Part shown: positions 43,664-53,066 of the stretch, one piece after another
How positions within the stretch are numbered: the stretch's first letter is position 1
How the letters are laid out: the number at the start of each line of letters is the position of its first letter
DNA from: an uncultured Carboxylicivirga sp.
GTDB taxonomy: Bacteria; Bacteroidota; Bacteroidia; Bacteroidales; Marinilabiliaceae
Assembly (NCBI GenBank): GCA_947491945.1
Contig: CANLLN010000019.1
Span: 1-64,000 of the forward strand
Direction of reading: 5' to 3'
Length of the DNA stretch: 64,000 nucleotides
The notes under the pieces: generated by a model
Told to the model about the DNA's origin: nothing
Databases searched by the model: none
What the model saw: only the letters and a program-made list of their open reading frames with translations
Translations under genes and position numbers: made by a program

Positions 43664-44230
43664 AGTAAAATTTGTTTAATTGTTAATAATTTTATGCTGC
43701 ACCCTTTTGTTTGTGGGGTACGCTACAAAAATAGCTTGTTTTACTACAACTATATGTTAATATAAGGAGGTTGTATTGTTAATTATTCGAAATGTAATTT
43801 TTTACTTACCAGCAGGAGAGGTGTTGTCGCTTTTGTTACTAAAAAATTGATTTTTTAGTTTGGATTAGAAGGAGGGTCTTGGTTCAAGACCTTGATTCTT
43901 AAGGGGTGAAAAGCGTGTCTTTCGATATGTTTCATACCTGAAAGTCGTTTTTAGTTAGGAGGAAGATAACGGAAAAGAGAGGGGGAGAAGCCTAAATTGG
44001 GCAGTGTTCAGTAAAACTGTGTTAAAAAGGTGTAATTAATCCATTAGGAAATTTCAGATTGTTACCTTGTGGTTAATTTCAATAACAGATTATAATTTGC
44101 ATTTCGGAGGAATCGCAACCCTGTACTTGCATTCGTCAATCAATTTTGTTCAAATATTTATCGGATGACTGAATTATTGAGCTTTTATTCAGTCACCCGA
44201 TAAGTTACACTTTTACAAGGATCCGCCTGG
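43664..44230 (+). other. 567-bp intergenic region
   Basis: No convincing ORF on either strand. It contains a -7-like box for the gene at 43663 (TATTTTTG on the minus strand, 43726-43733), a short perfect hairpin (43875-43891, GGTCTTG/CAAGACC), and the long hairpin at 44158-44203. The rest is A/T-rich with nothing recognised. Confidence 0.5.
44158..44203 (-). terminator. Long hairpin after the YbaK gene
   Basis: TTATCGGATGACTGAAT (44158-44174) and ATTCAGTCACCCGATAA (44187-44203) pair over 16 of 17 bp. The position fits a terminator for the minus-strand YbaK gene; the T tract after it is short. Confidence 0.6.
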
Positions 44231-44710
44231 TTAGGCTTCTGCTATAGTCGTACGTGATAATTTAAGCACGGTTGGGTGCACAAGGCGCTGATAGTCCTTA
44301 TAGGTCATTTGAATTAACTCGGCATGGTTACAGGCATTGAAAGCGATGGTGGTGTCCTTGCTTAGTTTTTCGGCAACAAATACATCCATGTTGTACAAAT
44401 TACCAAAGGGTGGTTGGGCACCTACCTCGCAGTCCACAAAGGCGTTTTTAAATTCTGATTCAGTGGCCAGTCGCACTTGGTCAGTGCCTGTGGCCCGCTT
44501 CAGTTCATTCAGGTCAACCTGGTACGAGGCCGGTAGAACTACCATGCACAAGCGGCCGTTTACTTTTACCATTACGGTTTTAGCAATTTCTTTGCCCGAA
44601 ATGTGTGCATAAGCTGCTGTTTTCTGGGCAGTGTAGGCTCTGGAGTGAACAATGCGTTTATAATTGATATGCTCCAGATCTAAAAATTTCTCTAATCGTG
44701 TCAGTGGCAT
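44231..44710 (-). CDS. YbaK/EbsC-type aminoacyl-tRNA deacylase
   Basis: A 159-aa editing-domain protein. 'YTAQKTAAYAHISGKEIAKT' and 'GAQPPFGNLYNMDVFVAEKL' are the conserved blocks of YbaK/ProX/INS-like trans-editing domains, which hydrolyse mischarged tRNA (for example Cys- or Ala-tRNA-Pro). The Lys in 'AKTVMVKVNG' is the usual catalytic Lys. Substrate specificity is unknown. It is monocistronic. Confidence 0.87.
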   Translation of the reverse strand: MPLTRLEKFLDLEHINYKRIVHSRAYTAQKTAAYAHISGKEIAKTVMVKVNGRLCMVVLPASYQVDLNELKRATGTDQVRLATESEFKNAFVDCEVGAQPPFGNLYNMDVFVAEKLSKDTTIAFNACNHAELIQMTYKDYQRLVHPTVLKLSRTTIAEA

Positions 44711-44856
44711 AATTTTCCCTCCAATTTATCGGTTTATAAGTATTGCCTTTACAAAATAGCGCTTACATAAGTTACTACAAAAGGACTGTGCTGTAAAGGG
44801 GATTGGCGTATTAAAATTTCGCTTACAGTAAGCTGCCTGGTTTTTAATGAGGCATC

Positions 44857-44887
44857 TTTGTTTTCAACTTATTTTATGCCAATTTTG
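44857..44887 (+). promoter_or_regulatory. Promoter before the gene at 44908
   Basis: TTTG (44857-44860), a 19-bp spacer and CAATTTTG (44880-44887, one base off TAnnTTTG). It places the transcript start near 44893 and so rules out a GTG start at 44887. Confidence 0.45.
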
Positions 44888-44907
44888 TGGCACAAAACAC
44901 TGTACGA

Positions 44908-45291
44908 ATGGGAAAAGGAAAAGAGCTAAGCACCGAGGAACTGCATTTTTTAGGCATCAAGGTGGTTTATAAGGATATGGTTGATAAAGGCTATAAGGTA
45001 TTGAATGTGCGTAAGGAGTTGGACGTAAATCCACAGATACTTGCTACGAAGGATGGCAAGCGTTACTTTGTTGTTGTGCGTACCGACCGCTTCCCCGAAA
45101 TGGGACTGATGCTGCCTCACATTGCCGCCGAGGTGATGAAACATGGGCATAAGCATCAGGCAATATGTTATTTTGCCAGTGTGGGTATTGCCAATGCTAA
45201 TGGGCAAACCGATGAGGAAATGGCAAAGCCCGAGAAAGATGGCGAATATTATATTAACTACAAGGGGCTTGAGTTATTTCCTGGATATTAA
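44908..45291 (+). CDS. Conserved hypothetical soluble protein
   Basis: A 127-aa protein with an alpha/beta pattern: 'LGIKVVYKDMVDKGYKVLNV', 'KRYFVVVRTDRFPEMGLMLP' and 'KHQAICYFASVGIANANG'. The clear strand-helix order and dense hydrophobic core look like a small PD-(D/E)xK- or Trx-like fold, but I cannot name a family. The ATG at 44908 was chosen because the predicted promoter overlaps the earlier GTG. The gene downstream starts 6 bp after the stop, so both form an operon. Confidence 0.7.
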   Translation: MGKGKELSTEELHFLGIKVVYKDMVDKGYKVLNVRKELDVNPQILATKDGKRYFVVVRTDRFPEMGLMLPHIAAEVMKHGHKHQAICYFASVGIANANGQTDEEMAKPEKDGEYYINYKGLELFPGY

Positions 45292-45297
45292 TGGTTT

Positions 45298-45954
45298 ATG
45301 CTTAATAAGATAAAAGGCTTTTACCAAAAGAATCGGTCAATGATATTAATGGGGCTGTTCTTTTTGGTGCTTATGCAGATATGCAGTCGGGGAGGACAAG
45401 TGGAACGAAGCCTTCCGGTGCACGATAATAACCAGTCTGATGTGGTAGCTGAGGATACTTTGCTGCGTCCTTTGGATGAGTTGTATTATGAAGAGTTGGC
45501 CAAAGAAGGAAAAAAACGTAATCCGGAAACGATCAACCTGCTGATATTAATTATGCTGGTTCTGCTGGTTTTTGTTGCTACCAAGCGAGGATGGCTCAAT
45601 AAGCTAAGCCCATCTTTTGTATGGTTAGGCTTAAGTGTTAAACGCAACAAAACAAGCAAGGCGCGCATAGCCACCATTTTAATTCGCAACCACACCAAGG
45701 AGAGTCTTACCTTTTTGCCACCCGTTATGGTTTTTAGTGCTCCTTTCAAAAAGGTTCGTAAATTTCGGATAAAGGGCGGTGATGGCTCTCATGTCTTTCC
45801 ACTAACACTGATGCCGGGAACCGAGCATCGTTTGCGTATCGACATAGATGGTTTACGGCAGAAGGCTAACATTCATAAATCATGTCGATGGATGCGTGTA
45901 GAGGTAAACGCTGGCTTAAAAGATTATGCTTCCCTATGGCGTTATTTGTTTTAA
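45298..45954 (+). CDS. Membrane protein of unknown function
   Basis: A 218-aa protein with two TM helices (about 15-30 and 78-94) and a loop of about 45 residues rich in Asp/Glu between them ('DDNNQSDVVAEDTLLRPLDE' in part). The C-terminal domain (about 100-218, basic, 'RIATILIRNHTKESLTFLPP', 'VFPLTLMPGTEHRLRIDIDG') looks like a beta-sandwich. No family is recognised. It is co-transcribed with the gene at 44908. Confidence 0.7.
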   Translation: MLNKIKGFYQKNRSMILMGLFFLVLMQICSRGGQVERSLPVHDNNQSDVVAEDTLLRPLDELYYEELAKEGKKRNPETINLLILIMLVLLVFVATKRGWLNKLSPSFVWLGLSVKRNKTSKARIATILIRNHTKESLTFLPPVMVFSAPFKKVRKFRIKGGDGSHVFPLTLMPGTEHRLRIDIDGLRQKANIHKSCRWMRVEVNAGLKDYASLWRYLF

Positions 45955-46026
45955 AGCAGTGTTAATTGTGGTAAAACTGTACTGTTTGAATAGCGGGATA
46001 TAAGAAATGAGATTAAATTAGCATTC

Positions 46027-47169
46027 ATGAAATATTTACTATTGATTATTTTGCCCTTGGCTATACTGAGCTGTTCAAAGCCGCAAAAAGCTGCCTATCT
46101 CACGCTAAAGCCGGATGGCCCTGTTTCCGGGGTGCTCCATTTATACAGGCTAAATAATCACTACGACTTGTTCGACAGTGCTGTGGCTGTATCCAATGCC
46201 GGTCATTATCAATTTGTGAAAGACTCAGTGCCTTTTGGTATTTACGAGTTACGACTTGATAATAAGGCCTTGGCTACCTTAATTATCGAAGATGGTATGC
46301 CCTTTAGTATCAGCGGTCGTTTCGTGGGGGAGAATCCTGATTTGACGGTAAGTGGCAATGCTCATACGAATGCTTTATGGCAATGTGAACAGGTGGCCGA
46401 TGAACTGGGGTACGCAATAAGTAGTATTGTCAAAGATGTGCCGGATTCTGTCAAAATAGCTGATTTCTACAGTGTGCGCGATTCAGTTTACACGAGCATT
46501 AATGCAGCTGTGTCTCAGCATGCCAAAGAAATAAAGCAAATTCATAAAAATCACCAGAATAGTTTAATGTCGCTGGCTCTTGTTCAGCTAAAAGCTGGCA
46601 ATCATTATGTGTTTAACCCCGATGCAGAGATGGAATTCATTGATGAAGTGCGTAATCAATTGATGGCTGCTTATGGGGCTTATGCTCCCGTGCGCGCCTT
46701 CAGTCAAAGGGTGGATTCACTGATGAACCGGCAGCTGTTTAACGCCATCAGTAAAGAGGGGCGTACCTTACCAACCATGGTGGTACCCGATGCCTGGCAG
46801 AAAAATGTACAGCTTGATAGCTTAATTGATAAACCAACTCTATTGGTATTATGGGATTCAGGGCAGGCAGCCTCAAGGGCTATCACAAGTCGACTGATGC
46901 GTTGGAGCTGGCGCTATCGCCAACAGGGGCTTCAGATCATAATGATTTCTTTTGATACAGATCGGGCAGCCTGGCTGAAGGCCATTAAGGAAGATCAGTT
47001 AGCACTTTTGCACCTTTCAGACCTACAAGGGGTCGGGTCGTCGGTGCTGAAACAGCTGGGACTTACTTCAGTGCCCACCTTGCTGCTGCTTGATGAAAAT
47101 AAGGTGGTTGTTAAGCGCTGTGGCGACCTGGAGGAGTTAACTGTCGGAATGCAAAAGTTATTGAAGTAA
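46027..47169 (+). CDS. DUF4369/thioredoxin-fold lipoprotein lacking CxxC (1)
   Basis: A 380-aa lipoprotein (lipobox ILSC, C16). A DUF4369-like N-terminal domain (20-120) is followed by a helical middle and a C-terminal TlpA/AhpC-TSA-type thioredoxin fold (240-380). Where redox-active members read W-C-x-x-C, this one reads W276-DSGQAAS with no cysteine, while the cis-Pro loop is kept (TSVPTLLLL). Disulfide exchange is therefore not possible; it may be a structural or binding protein. A paralogue with the same loss follows at 47380. Confidence 0.85.
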   Translation: MKYLLLIILPLAILSCSKPQKAAYLTLKPDGPVSGVLHLYRLNNHYDLFDSAVAVSNAGHYQFVKDSVPFGIYELRLDNKALATLIIEDGMPFSISGRFVGENPDLTVSGNAHTNALWQCEQVADELGYAISSIVKDVPDSVKIADFYSVRDSVYTSINAAVSQHAKEIKQIHKNHQNSLMSLALVQLKAGNHYVFNPDAEMEFIDEVRNQLMAAYGAYAPVRAFSQRVDSLMNRQLFNAISKEGRTLPTMVVPDAWQKNVQLDSLIDKPTLLVLWDSGQAASRAITSRLMRWSWRYRQQGLQIIMISFDTDRAAWLKAIKEDQLALLHLSDLQGVGSSVLKQLGLTSVPTLLLLDENKVVVKRCGDLEELTVGMQKLLK

Positions 47170-47231
47170 AGCTCGTGCGGGCTGTGTTGTATGGCATTTT
47201 TTGCAAGTAAGCGGCATAAAAAAATTAATCC

Positions 47232-47239
47232 TATATTTG
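47232..47239 (+). promoter_or_regulatory. -7 box before the gene at 47380
   Basis: TATATTTG fits TAnnTTTG. It predicts a 5' UTR of about 135 nt for the second thioredoxin-like gene; no -33 box at normal spacing is seen. Confidence 0.35.
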
Positions 47240-47379
47240 AACTCTCTGGAAGGGTATGGTGCGAAAAGTCAAAGAACGGGCGAGTCGCATTTGACTCCAT
47301 AAACTTGTAGCTTTTTTGGCAGTCGTAGGCCAGATGGGATGCAGCGGATAAGAACTAACTAATCAATTGATACGAAAAT

Positions 47380-48537
47380 ATGAAACAGGGATTGTTTTTA
47401 ATACTTATTATCCTATTGACCACCGCGTGCAACAACACGGATAAATACAAAATATCAGGACATATCGAAGGCGGCAAAGGTAAGACGCTTTATCTTCAAC
47501 AGCGGGGGCTAAGTAGTACAGTAACCATAGATTCAGTAAAACTTAAGAGTGGTGATTTTGAATTTAAGCAAGAAAGATTGAGCGAACCCGGCTTTCTGGT
47601 GCTTGCGCTGAGTGAGAACAATTTTATAACCTTACTGGCCGATACTACCGAGCATATTATTGTAGAGGCAGATGCGAAAAACCTTGAAACAAGTTATCAG
47701 ATCAGAAATTCAATTGGCTCGGTTTATATTCAAATGTTTAATAAGCGTGTGAGGGCTTTGAATAAAGAACTTAATGCGCTGGTGGCACAGTATAAGGCTA
47801 CTGAAGATAAGGCCGAAAGGATCGCCCTGGAGAGGGAATATCAGGAGCGCTTGAACGAACACAAAGATTTTGTGGGGGAATTTATTATGAAGAATCCGCG
47901 TTCTTTCGCCGGATATTATGCCTTGTTTCAAACACTGGATGATAATTCGGCTGTAATGGATGTGTATGATAAAAAAGACCAGGTTTATTTCTCTACTTTG
48001 GCGACCAGTCTTAATCTTTATTATCCAGAATCGGATAGGGCCAGCCATCTTTATAACTATGTACTGGGAGCTAAAGCCCGGCAGCAGCGGCAGAAGTTCA
48101 CCGAAGAGTTACTGGCATCGCATACCGCCGAAAGTGGCTATGTTGATATCATGGCCCCTAACCTGGAGGGTGACACCATAAAGCTATCTTCGCTGGAGGG
48201 TAAAACGATTATTCTAAATTTCTGGGCCTCGTGGGATGAAAAATCCATTGCAGCAAACCGTCACCTGAAAAAGATGTATGCCAAGTATAAAAACCAGGGA
48301 TTGGCCGTTTATGCCGTTTCACTCGATAAGAGCAAGGTGCTTTGGGAGAATGCCATTGAAAAAGAGGGTTATGAGTGGGTGAATGTAAGCGATTTGCAAT
48401 ATACCAATTCTTATCCTGCGCGAATGTATAATATTCGTCAGGTGCCCGCCAATTATATCATTAGCCCCAAAGGCGAAATTATTGGGAAAGATTTATTTGG
48501 CAATCGTTTGAGCGATAAGTTAAAAGAGCTGTTTTAA
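47380..48537 (+). CDS. DUF4369/thioredoxin-fold lipoprotein lacking CxxC (2)
   Basis: A 385-aa lipoprotein (lipobox TTAC, C17). The DUF4369 domain (22-120, 'YKISGHIEGGKGKTLYLQQR') is followed by a helical region and a TlpA-like thioredoxin domain (250-385). The active-site loop is NFWASW-DEKS (D286-S289) in place of CxxC; 'RQVPANYIISPKGEIIGKDL' keeps the cis-Pro. It cannot act as a thiol-disulfide oxidoreductase. It has its own promoter-like box and a strong terminator. Confidence 0.88.
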   Translation: MKQGLFLILIILLTTACNNTDKYKISGHIEGGKGKTLYLQQRGLSSTVTIDSVKLKSGDFEFKQERLSEPGFLVLALSENNFITLLADTTEHIIVEADAKNLETSYQIRNSIGSVYIQMFNKRVRALNKELNALVAQYKATEDKAERIALEREYQERLNEHKDFVGEFIMKNPRSFAGYYALFQTLDDNSAVMDVYDKKDQVYFSTLATSLNLYYPESDRASHLYNYVLGAKARQQRQKFTEELLASHTAESGYVDIMAPNLEGDTIKLSSLEGKTIILNFWASWDEKSIAANRHLKKMYAKYKNQGLAVYAVSLDKSKVLWENAIEKEGYEWVNVSDLQYTNSYPARMYNIRQVPANYIISPKGEIIGKDLFGNRLSDKLKELF

Positions 48538-48558
48538 TGTTATAAAATTGTAGCAGAG

Positions 48559-48589
48559 ACCGCAATCATTGCCTTGATTGCGGTTTTTT
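48559..48589 (+). terminator. Terminator
   Basis: ACCGCAATCA (48559-48568) and TGATTGCGGT (48575-48584) form a perfect 10-bp stem, followed by T6. Confidence 0.9.
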
Positions 48590-48715
48590 GTTGTTCATAT
48601 ATTGCGATAACTATCAAGGTGATAATAGGTGGCTCGAAGGTTTCGACTGTTCTATTTGATTGTTCAACAGTGATTTGCTGTATATGAATTGTTAGGAGTT
48701 ACTTCATTTTTCTAA

Positions 48716-48723
48716 TATATTTG
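48716..48723 (+). promoter_or_regulatory. -7 box of lpxH
   Basis: TATATTTG matches the consensus and puts the transcript start at about 48729, so the lpxH mRNA would have an extremely short leader or none. Confidence 0.35.
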
Positions 48724-48727
48724 TCCG

Positions 48728-49510
48728 TTGATTAAAAAAAACTCGTACTTGGAAACGACCAAAAAAATTTATTTCGCATCCGATGTTCACTTGGGAGCAC
48801 CGGGCATTAAAGATCATCGCGTTCATGAAAAACGCTTTGTTCAGTGGCTGGATTCGATACGCCACGATGCTGCCGAAATTTATCTAATGGGAGATATCTT
48901 TGATTTTTGGTTTGAGTACAAGCGTGCTGTTCCCAGGGGTTTTACAAGGTTTCTGGGTATGCTATCATCCATTACCGATAGTGGTATACCCGTGCATTTT
49001 TTTACCGGCAATCACGATATTTGGGTCTTTGATTACCTCGAACGCGAGTGTGGCGTTTTGGTTTATCGTAAGCCCTGTGTTAAAATGCTTAATGGGAAAA
49101 AAGTGTTTTTGGCGCATGGTGATGGTCTGGGATCTTACGATCGTCGCTATAACTTGTTAAAGAAGGTTTTTACCAATCCTTTGGCGCAGTGGCTATTTGG
49201 CTGGGTGCACCCCAATCTTGGTATCGGATTGGCTGACTTTTGGTCGGGTAAAAGTAGGGCTAAGAACAATAAGGTATATGGCAACCGCTACCTTGGCGAT
49301 GACAAGGAGTATGCGGTACTATATGCCAAGGAGTATTTAAAGAAAGAAAATATCGATTACTTTATTTTCGGACATCGCCATCTGGCGCGAACGGTCAGTG
49401 TGGGGCCGCAGTGTCAGCTTGTTTTCCTGGGTGACTGGATTCATCAGTTTACCTACGGGGTGTTTGATGGTGATGCCCTGGAGCTGAAGTACTTCGAAAC
49501 GGATCAATAG
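48728..49510 (+). CDS. lpxH: UDP-2,3-diacylglucosamine diphosphatase
   Basis: A 260-aa calcineurin-like phosphoesterase that forms lipid X in lipid A synthesis. All metal blocks are present: 'FASDVHLG', 'YLMGDIFDFWFEYK', 'FFTGNHDIWVFDYL', 'VFLAHGDGLG' and 'YFIFGHRHLAR'. There is no ATG near the start; TTG at 48728 or TTG at 48749 (253 aa) must be used. A -7 box at 48716-48723 makes the later TTG more plausible. The KAS III gene follows 24 bp downstream, so the two are probably co-transcribed. Confidence 0.92.
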   Translation: MIKKNSYLETTKKIYFASDVHLGAPGIKDHRVHEKRFVQWLDSIRHDAAEIYLMGDIFDFWFEYKRAVPRGFTRFLGMLSSITDSGIPVHFFTGNHDIWVFDYLERECGVLVYRKPCVKMLNGKKVFLAHGDGLGSYDRRYNLLKKVFTNPLAQWLFGWVHPNLGIGLADFWSGKSRAKNNKVYGNRYLGDDKEYAVLYAKEYLKKENIDYFIFGHRHLARTVSVGPQCQLVFLGDWIHQFTYGVFDGDALELKYFETDQ

Positions 49511-49534
49511 TTTGATATTAGAAAAACCATTACA

Positions 49535-50623
49535 ATGAATTCAAAGGCTGAGATTTATGCGGTGGCTACCGGCACGGGAAGCTACGTGCCTCCTGTGGTT
49601 AAAGCCAATGCTGATTTTATCAAGAATACCTTTTATAATGAGGATGGTACGGTGATAGCGGCAGAAGGGCAGGATATTGTTGAAAAATTTGAACAGATAA
49701 CCGACATCGCCGAACGGCGTTGTGCCGATAAAAATCATGTAACCTCCGATCTGGCTACCTTCGCAGCCCGTGAAGCACTCGATGATGCCGGCTTCGATAA
49801 GGAAAAGCTTGATTATATTATCGTAGCACATAATCTTGGCGATATGCGCCATGGTTCTATCTATCCGGATATATTGCCAACGCTGGCATCGAGGGTGAAG
49901 AAAAAGCTGGATATTAAAAATCCAAAATGTATAGCTTACGACATTACCTTTGGTTGCCCCGGATGGACGCAGGCCATGATACAGGCAAATTACTACATCA
50001 AATCGGGTGATGCCAAGAGTGCACTGGTGATCGGTGCCGACACTTTAAGTCGTGCCATGGAGCCTCACGATCGTGATTCTATGATTTTTGCCGATGGAGC
50101 TGGTGCGGCCTTGCTAGAAGCCCGCGAGAGTGAAGTGCCGGTAGGTATACTTAAGCACGCCGTGCAGACCGATACCGATGAGCACATTGATTTACTGCGC
50201 ATGGATGATCCATATAATGCTGCTGTTAAAGGTGAAAATCTATTTCTGAAGATGTATGGGCGCCGCTTGTATAATTATGCTTTAACCAATGTGCCTCAGG
50301 TGGCCAAAGAGTGTCTTGATAGAAACAGGATGGTGCTTGGCGATGTGAAAAAGGTGCTGATTCACCAGGCTAATGCCAAAATGGATGAGGCCATTCTAAA
50401 ACGAATCTTTCGCTTATATGGCGAAAAAAAGGTGGATTTGAGTGTGATGCCTATGACCATACGTGAATTGGGTAATAGTAGTGTGGCAACTGTACCTACA
50501 TTGTTCGATCTTATTCGCAAGGGTAAATTATCCGATCATGTACTTGAAAGTAGAGATAATGTGATGATGACTTCCGTGGGTGCCGGCATGAATATCAATG
50601 CCTTTATGTACAAGATGCCTTAA
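49535..50623 (+). CDS. 3-oxoacyl-ACP synthase III family protein
   Basis: A 362-aa KAS III-like thiolase-fold enzyme. The triad is visible: Cys in 'FGCPGWTQAMIQA', His in 'LIHQANAKMDEAIL' and Asn in 'GNSSVATVPTLFDL'. FabH condenses acetyl-CoA with malonyl-ACP to start fatty acid synthesis. This version has about 40 extra residues near the N-terminus compared with a standard FabH, so it may start a special lipid. Context with lpxH suggests lipid metabolism; the exact substrate is open. Confidence 0.9.
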   Translation: MNSKAEIYAVATGTGSYVPPVVKANADFIKNTFYNEDGTVIAAEGQDIVEKFEQITDIAERRCADKNHVTSDLATFAAREALDDAGFDKEKLDYIIVAHNLGDMRHGSIYPDILPTLASRVKKKLDIKNPKCIAYDITFGCPGWTQAMIQANYYIKSGDAKSALVIGADTLSRAMEPHDRDSMIFADGAGAALLEARESEVPVGILKHAVQTDTDEHIDLLRMDDPYNAAVKGENLFLKMYGRRLYNYALTNVPQVAKECLDRNRMVLGDVKKVLIHQANAKMDEAILKRIFRLYGEKKVDLSVMPMTIRELGNSSVATVPTLFDLIRKGKLSDHVLESRDNVMMTSVGAGMNINAFMYKMP

Positions 50624-50651
50624 TTAGATATAGAATAAGTACTTGAAAATA

Positions 50652-50682
50652 AAACGGGCAGTCCACAGTGGACTGCCCGTTT
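50652..50682. terminator. Bidirectional terminator
   Basis: AAACGGGCAGTCCAC and GTGGACTGCCCGTTT form a 15-bp perfect palindrome around A50667, between the convergent KAS III and PBP1A genes. Confidence 0.92.
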
Positions 50683-50705
50683 CTATTATTATTAATCTTC
50701 TTGAA

Positions 50706-53066
50706 TTAGAAGAATTCCTCCGTTATTGGCATTTCTTCTTCTTCGGTCTCAATTTCGCCTTCGCCAGGATTAGTGGTCGACTCGCCACAGTCGATATTAA
50801 TATTGAAGTTAAGTGGCTCTTCAAATTCATCCTCAAGGGTGATGTCGAGCTCCTCATCGGCATAAACATCTTGCATATAGAGGGCAAAGATTGGCAATGC
50901 CATGTTGGCACCCTGTCCAAGGCCAATTCCATCAAAGTGGATATCGCGGTCTTCGCCACCAACCCATACTCCGGTAACCAGTTGTGGTGTAACGCCCATA
51001 AACCAGCCGTCGGAGTGATTCTGTGTGGTGCCTGTTTTACCACCAATCTGGCCAAATAATTGATACCTGAAGCGCAGTCGGCGTCCAGTTCCCTGGTTTA
51101 CAACTCCCTGCAGCAGGTTGAGCATCAGAAAGGCGGTTGTCTCGCTGATGGCCTCTCTTTTTTGTGGGTGAAAATCGCTGATTACATTGCCGTAACGATC
51201 CTCAATGCGGGTTACAATCATGGGGTCGATGTGTACCCCTTTGTTGGCGAAGGTACAATAGCTGCTGGTCATCTCCATCAGTCCAAAATCTGGCGTGCCC
51301 AAACACAAAGCCGGTACGGCATCCATGGGGCTTTTGATCCCCAGCTCGTGAATGGTGTTGGCCACGGCTTGCGGGTTAAACTGTTTCATCACCCAGGCAG
51401 TAATATTATTGTTGGAGTTGGCAAGTCCCCACTTCAGCGTTACCATCTCGCCTGCCCGTTTGCTGCCGCTGTTGCGCGGTGTCCATGTTTTTCCGCTACC
51501 CAAATAGAAGGTTTGTGCGATGTTGGGTACTAAGTCGCAAGGTGTAAAACCCTCCTGCATGGCCAGGGTGTATACAAAGGGCTTGATGGTGGAGCCCACC
51601 TGTCGCTTGCCTTTTCCTGCCATGTCGTACATAAAATGCTTGAAATTAGGGCCGCCCACGTAGGCTTTCACATGTCCCGACAGGGGATCAATAGAGATCA
51701 TGCCGGCACGCAGGAAAAATTTATAGTGGTGAATGGAGTCCAGTGGGGTCATCATAGTGTCGCGTTCGCCCTTCCAGGTAAAAACCTTCATGTCGTAGGG
51801 TGTATTAAAAACACGCATAATGCTGTCCATGTCGGCACCATTGCGTCGCAAGTCGCGGTATCGATCCGTGTTTTTAATGGAGCGTTCAATAATGCTTTCG
51901 TAGTCTTCCTGCGACAAATCCTTGGTAAACGGAGCCCGCGGGCGTCCCTTCTTCTCGGTGAAGAATTTGGGCTGTAGGTCTTCCTTTAAGTGCGTTTTAA
52001 CAGCTTTTTCAGCATATTGCTGCAGGCGGGCATCCAGGGTTGTGTATATCTTCAGGCCGTCTTTGTAGATGTCGTAGCGGCTTCCATCAGGGCGATAGTT
52101 TTTATGAATCCATCCGTACAGGGGATCATCTTCCCAGCGGGCACTGTCTTCCAGAAATCGTTGCTCCATCCACGAGGGGTAGTTTGAGCGCTGGGGCTCA
52201 TCAGCGGTGAGTGTTAAGCGCAGGTATTCTCGGAAGTATGGCGCTGGACCTTCTTTGTGGTCAGCACGATTAAATTCCAACTGAAGGGGAATGCTGGAAA
52301 TGGAGTCGTACTCAGCTTTTGTGAGATATTGTGCCTTGTACATCTGTTTGAGAACCACATTGCGCCGCTCTTGTGTTAACTCGGGCCGACGCACCGGATT
52401 GTACAGCGCCGGATTTTTCAGCATACCAATAATAACAGCTGCTTGTTCCACTTTAATGGAGTCGGTTCCGGTATTGAAAAAGGTTTGAGCAGCACTTTTA
52501 ATACCATAGGCATCATAAATAAATTCAGCCTTGTTAAGGTACATGGTTAATATCTCTTCCTTGGTGTAGCTGCGTTCAAGCTTAACCGCAATAACCCACT
52601 CTTTCAGTTTCTGAAATGCACGTTCCAGGGTGCTTGAGGCACGGCCGTGGAAAAGTAACTTGGCCAGCTGCTGGGTAATGGTACTACCACCGCCCGAACT
52701 CTGATCCTGCATAATGATGGTGCGGAAGATAACGCGTGCCAAGCCCCGGGCATCGATGCCCGAGTGATCGTGAAAACGAACATCCTCGGTAGCAATCAGG
52801 GCGTTAATGATGTTGGGTGATAACTCTTCGTAAAGGCTGTAGCTGCGGTTTTCGCGAAAGTAGTTGCCCAGCAGCTGATGGTCGCTGGATAGTACTTCGG
52901 TAGCCAGATTGCTTTTGGGATTTTCAAGCTCTTCAAAAGAGGGCATAAAGCCCAACATGCCACTGGAGATGAGCGCAAACAGTGTAAATACCGCGGCGAT
53001 GCCCCCAATCACAAGCATCCAAAACACACGGATTCTTTTTTTGTATTTCGATTTTGTATCGTTCAT
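50706..53066 (-). CDS. Penicillin-binding protein 1A (class A)
   Basis: A 786-aa bifunctional peptidoglycan synthase: TM about 13-35, glycosyltransferase 51 domain (55-240; 'ATEDVRFHDHSGIDARGLAR', 'GGSTITQQLAKLLF'), and transpeptidase domain (420-730) with S-x-x-K 'GSTIKPFVYTLAM', S-x-N 'SNNNITAW' and K-T-G 'GGKTGTTQNHSDGWF'. It polymerises and cross-links glycan at the inner membrane. The C-terminus is acidic ('EIETEEEEMPITEEFF'), an unusual tail. It is divergent from topA. Confidence 0.96.
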   Translation of the reverse strand: MNDTKSKYKKRIRVFWMLVIGGIAAVFTLFALISSGMLGFMPSFEELENPKSNLATEVLSSDHQLLGNYFRENRSYSLYEELSPNIINALIATEDVRFHDHSGIDARGLARVIFRTIIMQDQSSGGGSTITQQLAKLLFHGRASSTLERAFQKLKEWVIAVKLERSYTKEEILTMYLNKAEFIYDAYGIKSAAQTFFNTGTDSIKVEQAAVIIGMLKNPALYNPVRRPELTQERRNVVLKQMYKAQYLTKAEYDSISSIPLQLEFNRADHKEGPAPYFREYLRLTLTADEPQRSNYPSWMEQRFLEDSARWEDDPLYGWIHKNYRPDGSRYDIYKDGLKIYTTLDARLQQYAEKAVKTHLKEDLQPKFFTEKKGRPRAPFTKDLSQEDYESIIERSIKNTDRYRDLRRNGADMDSIMRVFNTPYDMKVFTWKGERDTMMTPLDSIHHYKFFLRAGMISIDPLSGHVKAYVGGPNFKHFMYDMAGKGKRQVGSTIKPFVYTLAMQEGFTPCDLVPNIAQTFYLGSGKTWTPRNSGSKRAGEMVTLKWGLANSNNNITAWVMKQFNPQAVANTIHELGIKSPMDAVPALCLGTPDFGLMEMTSSYCTFANKGVHIDPMIVTRIEDRYGNVISDFHPQKREAISETTAFLMLNLLQGVVNQGTGRRLRFRYQLFGQIGGKTGTTQNHSDGWFMGVTPQLVTGVWVGGEDRDIHFDGIGLGQGANMALPIFALYMQDVYADEELDITLEDEFEEPLNFNINIDCGESTTNPGEGEIETEEEEMPITEEFF

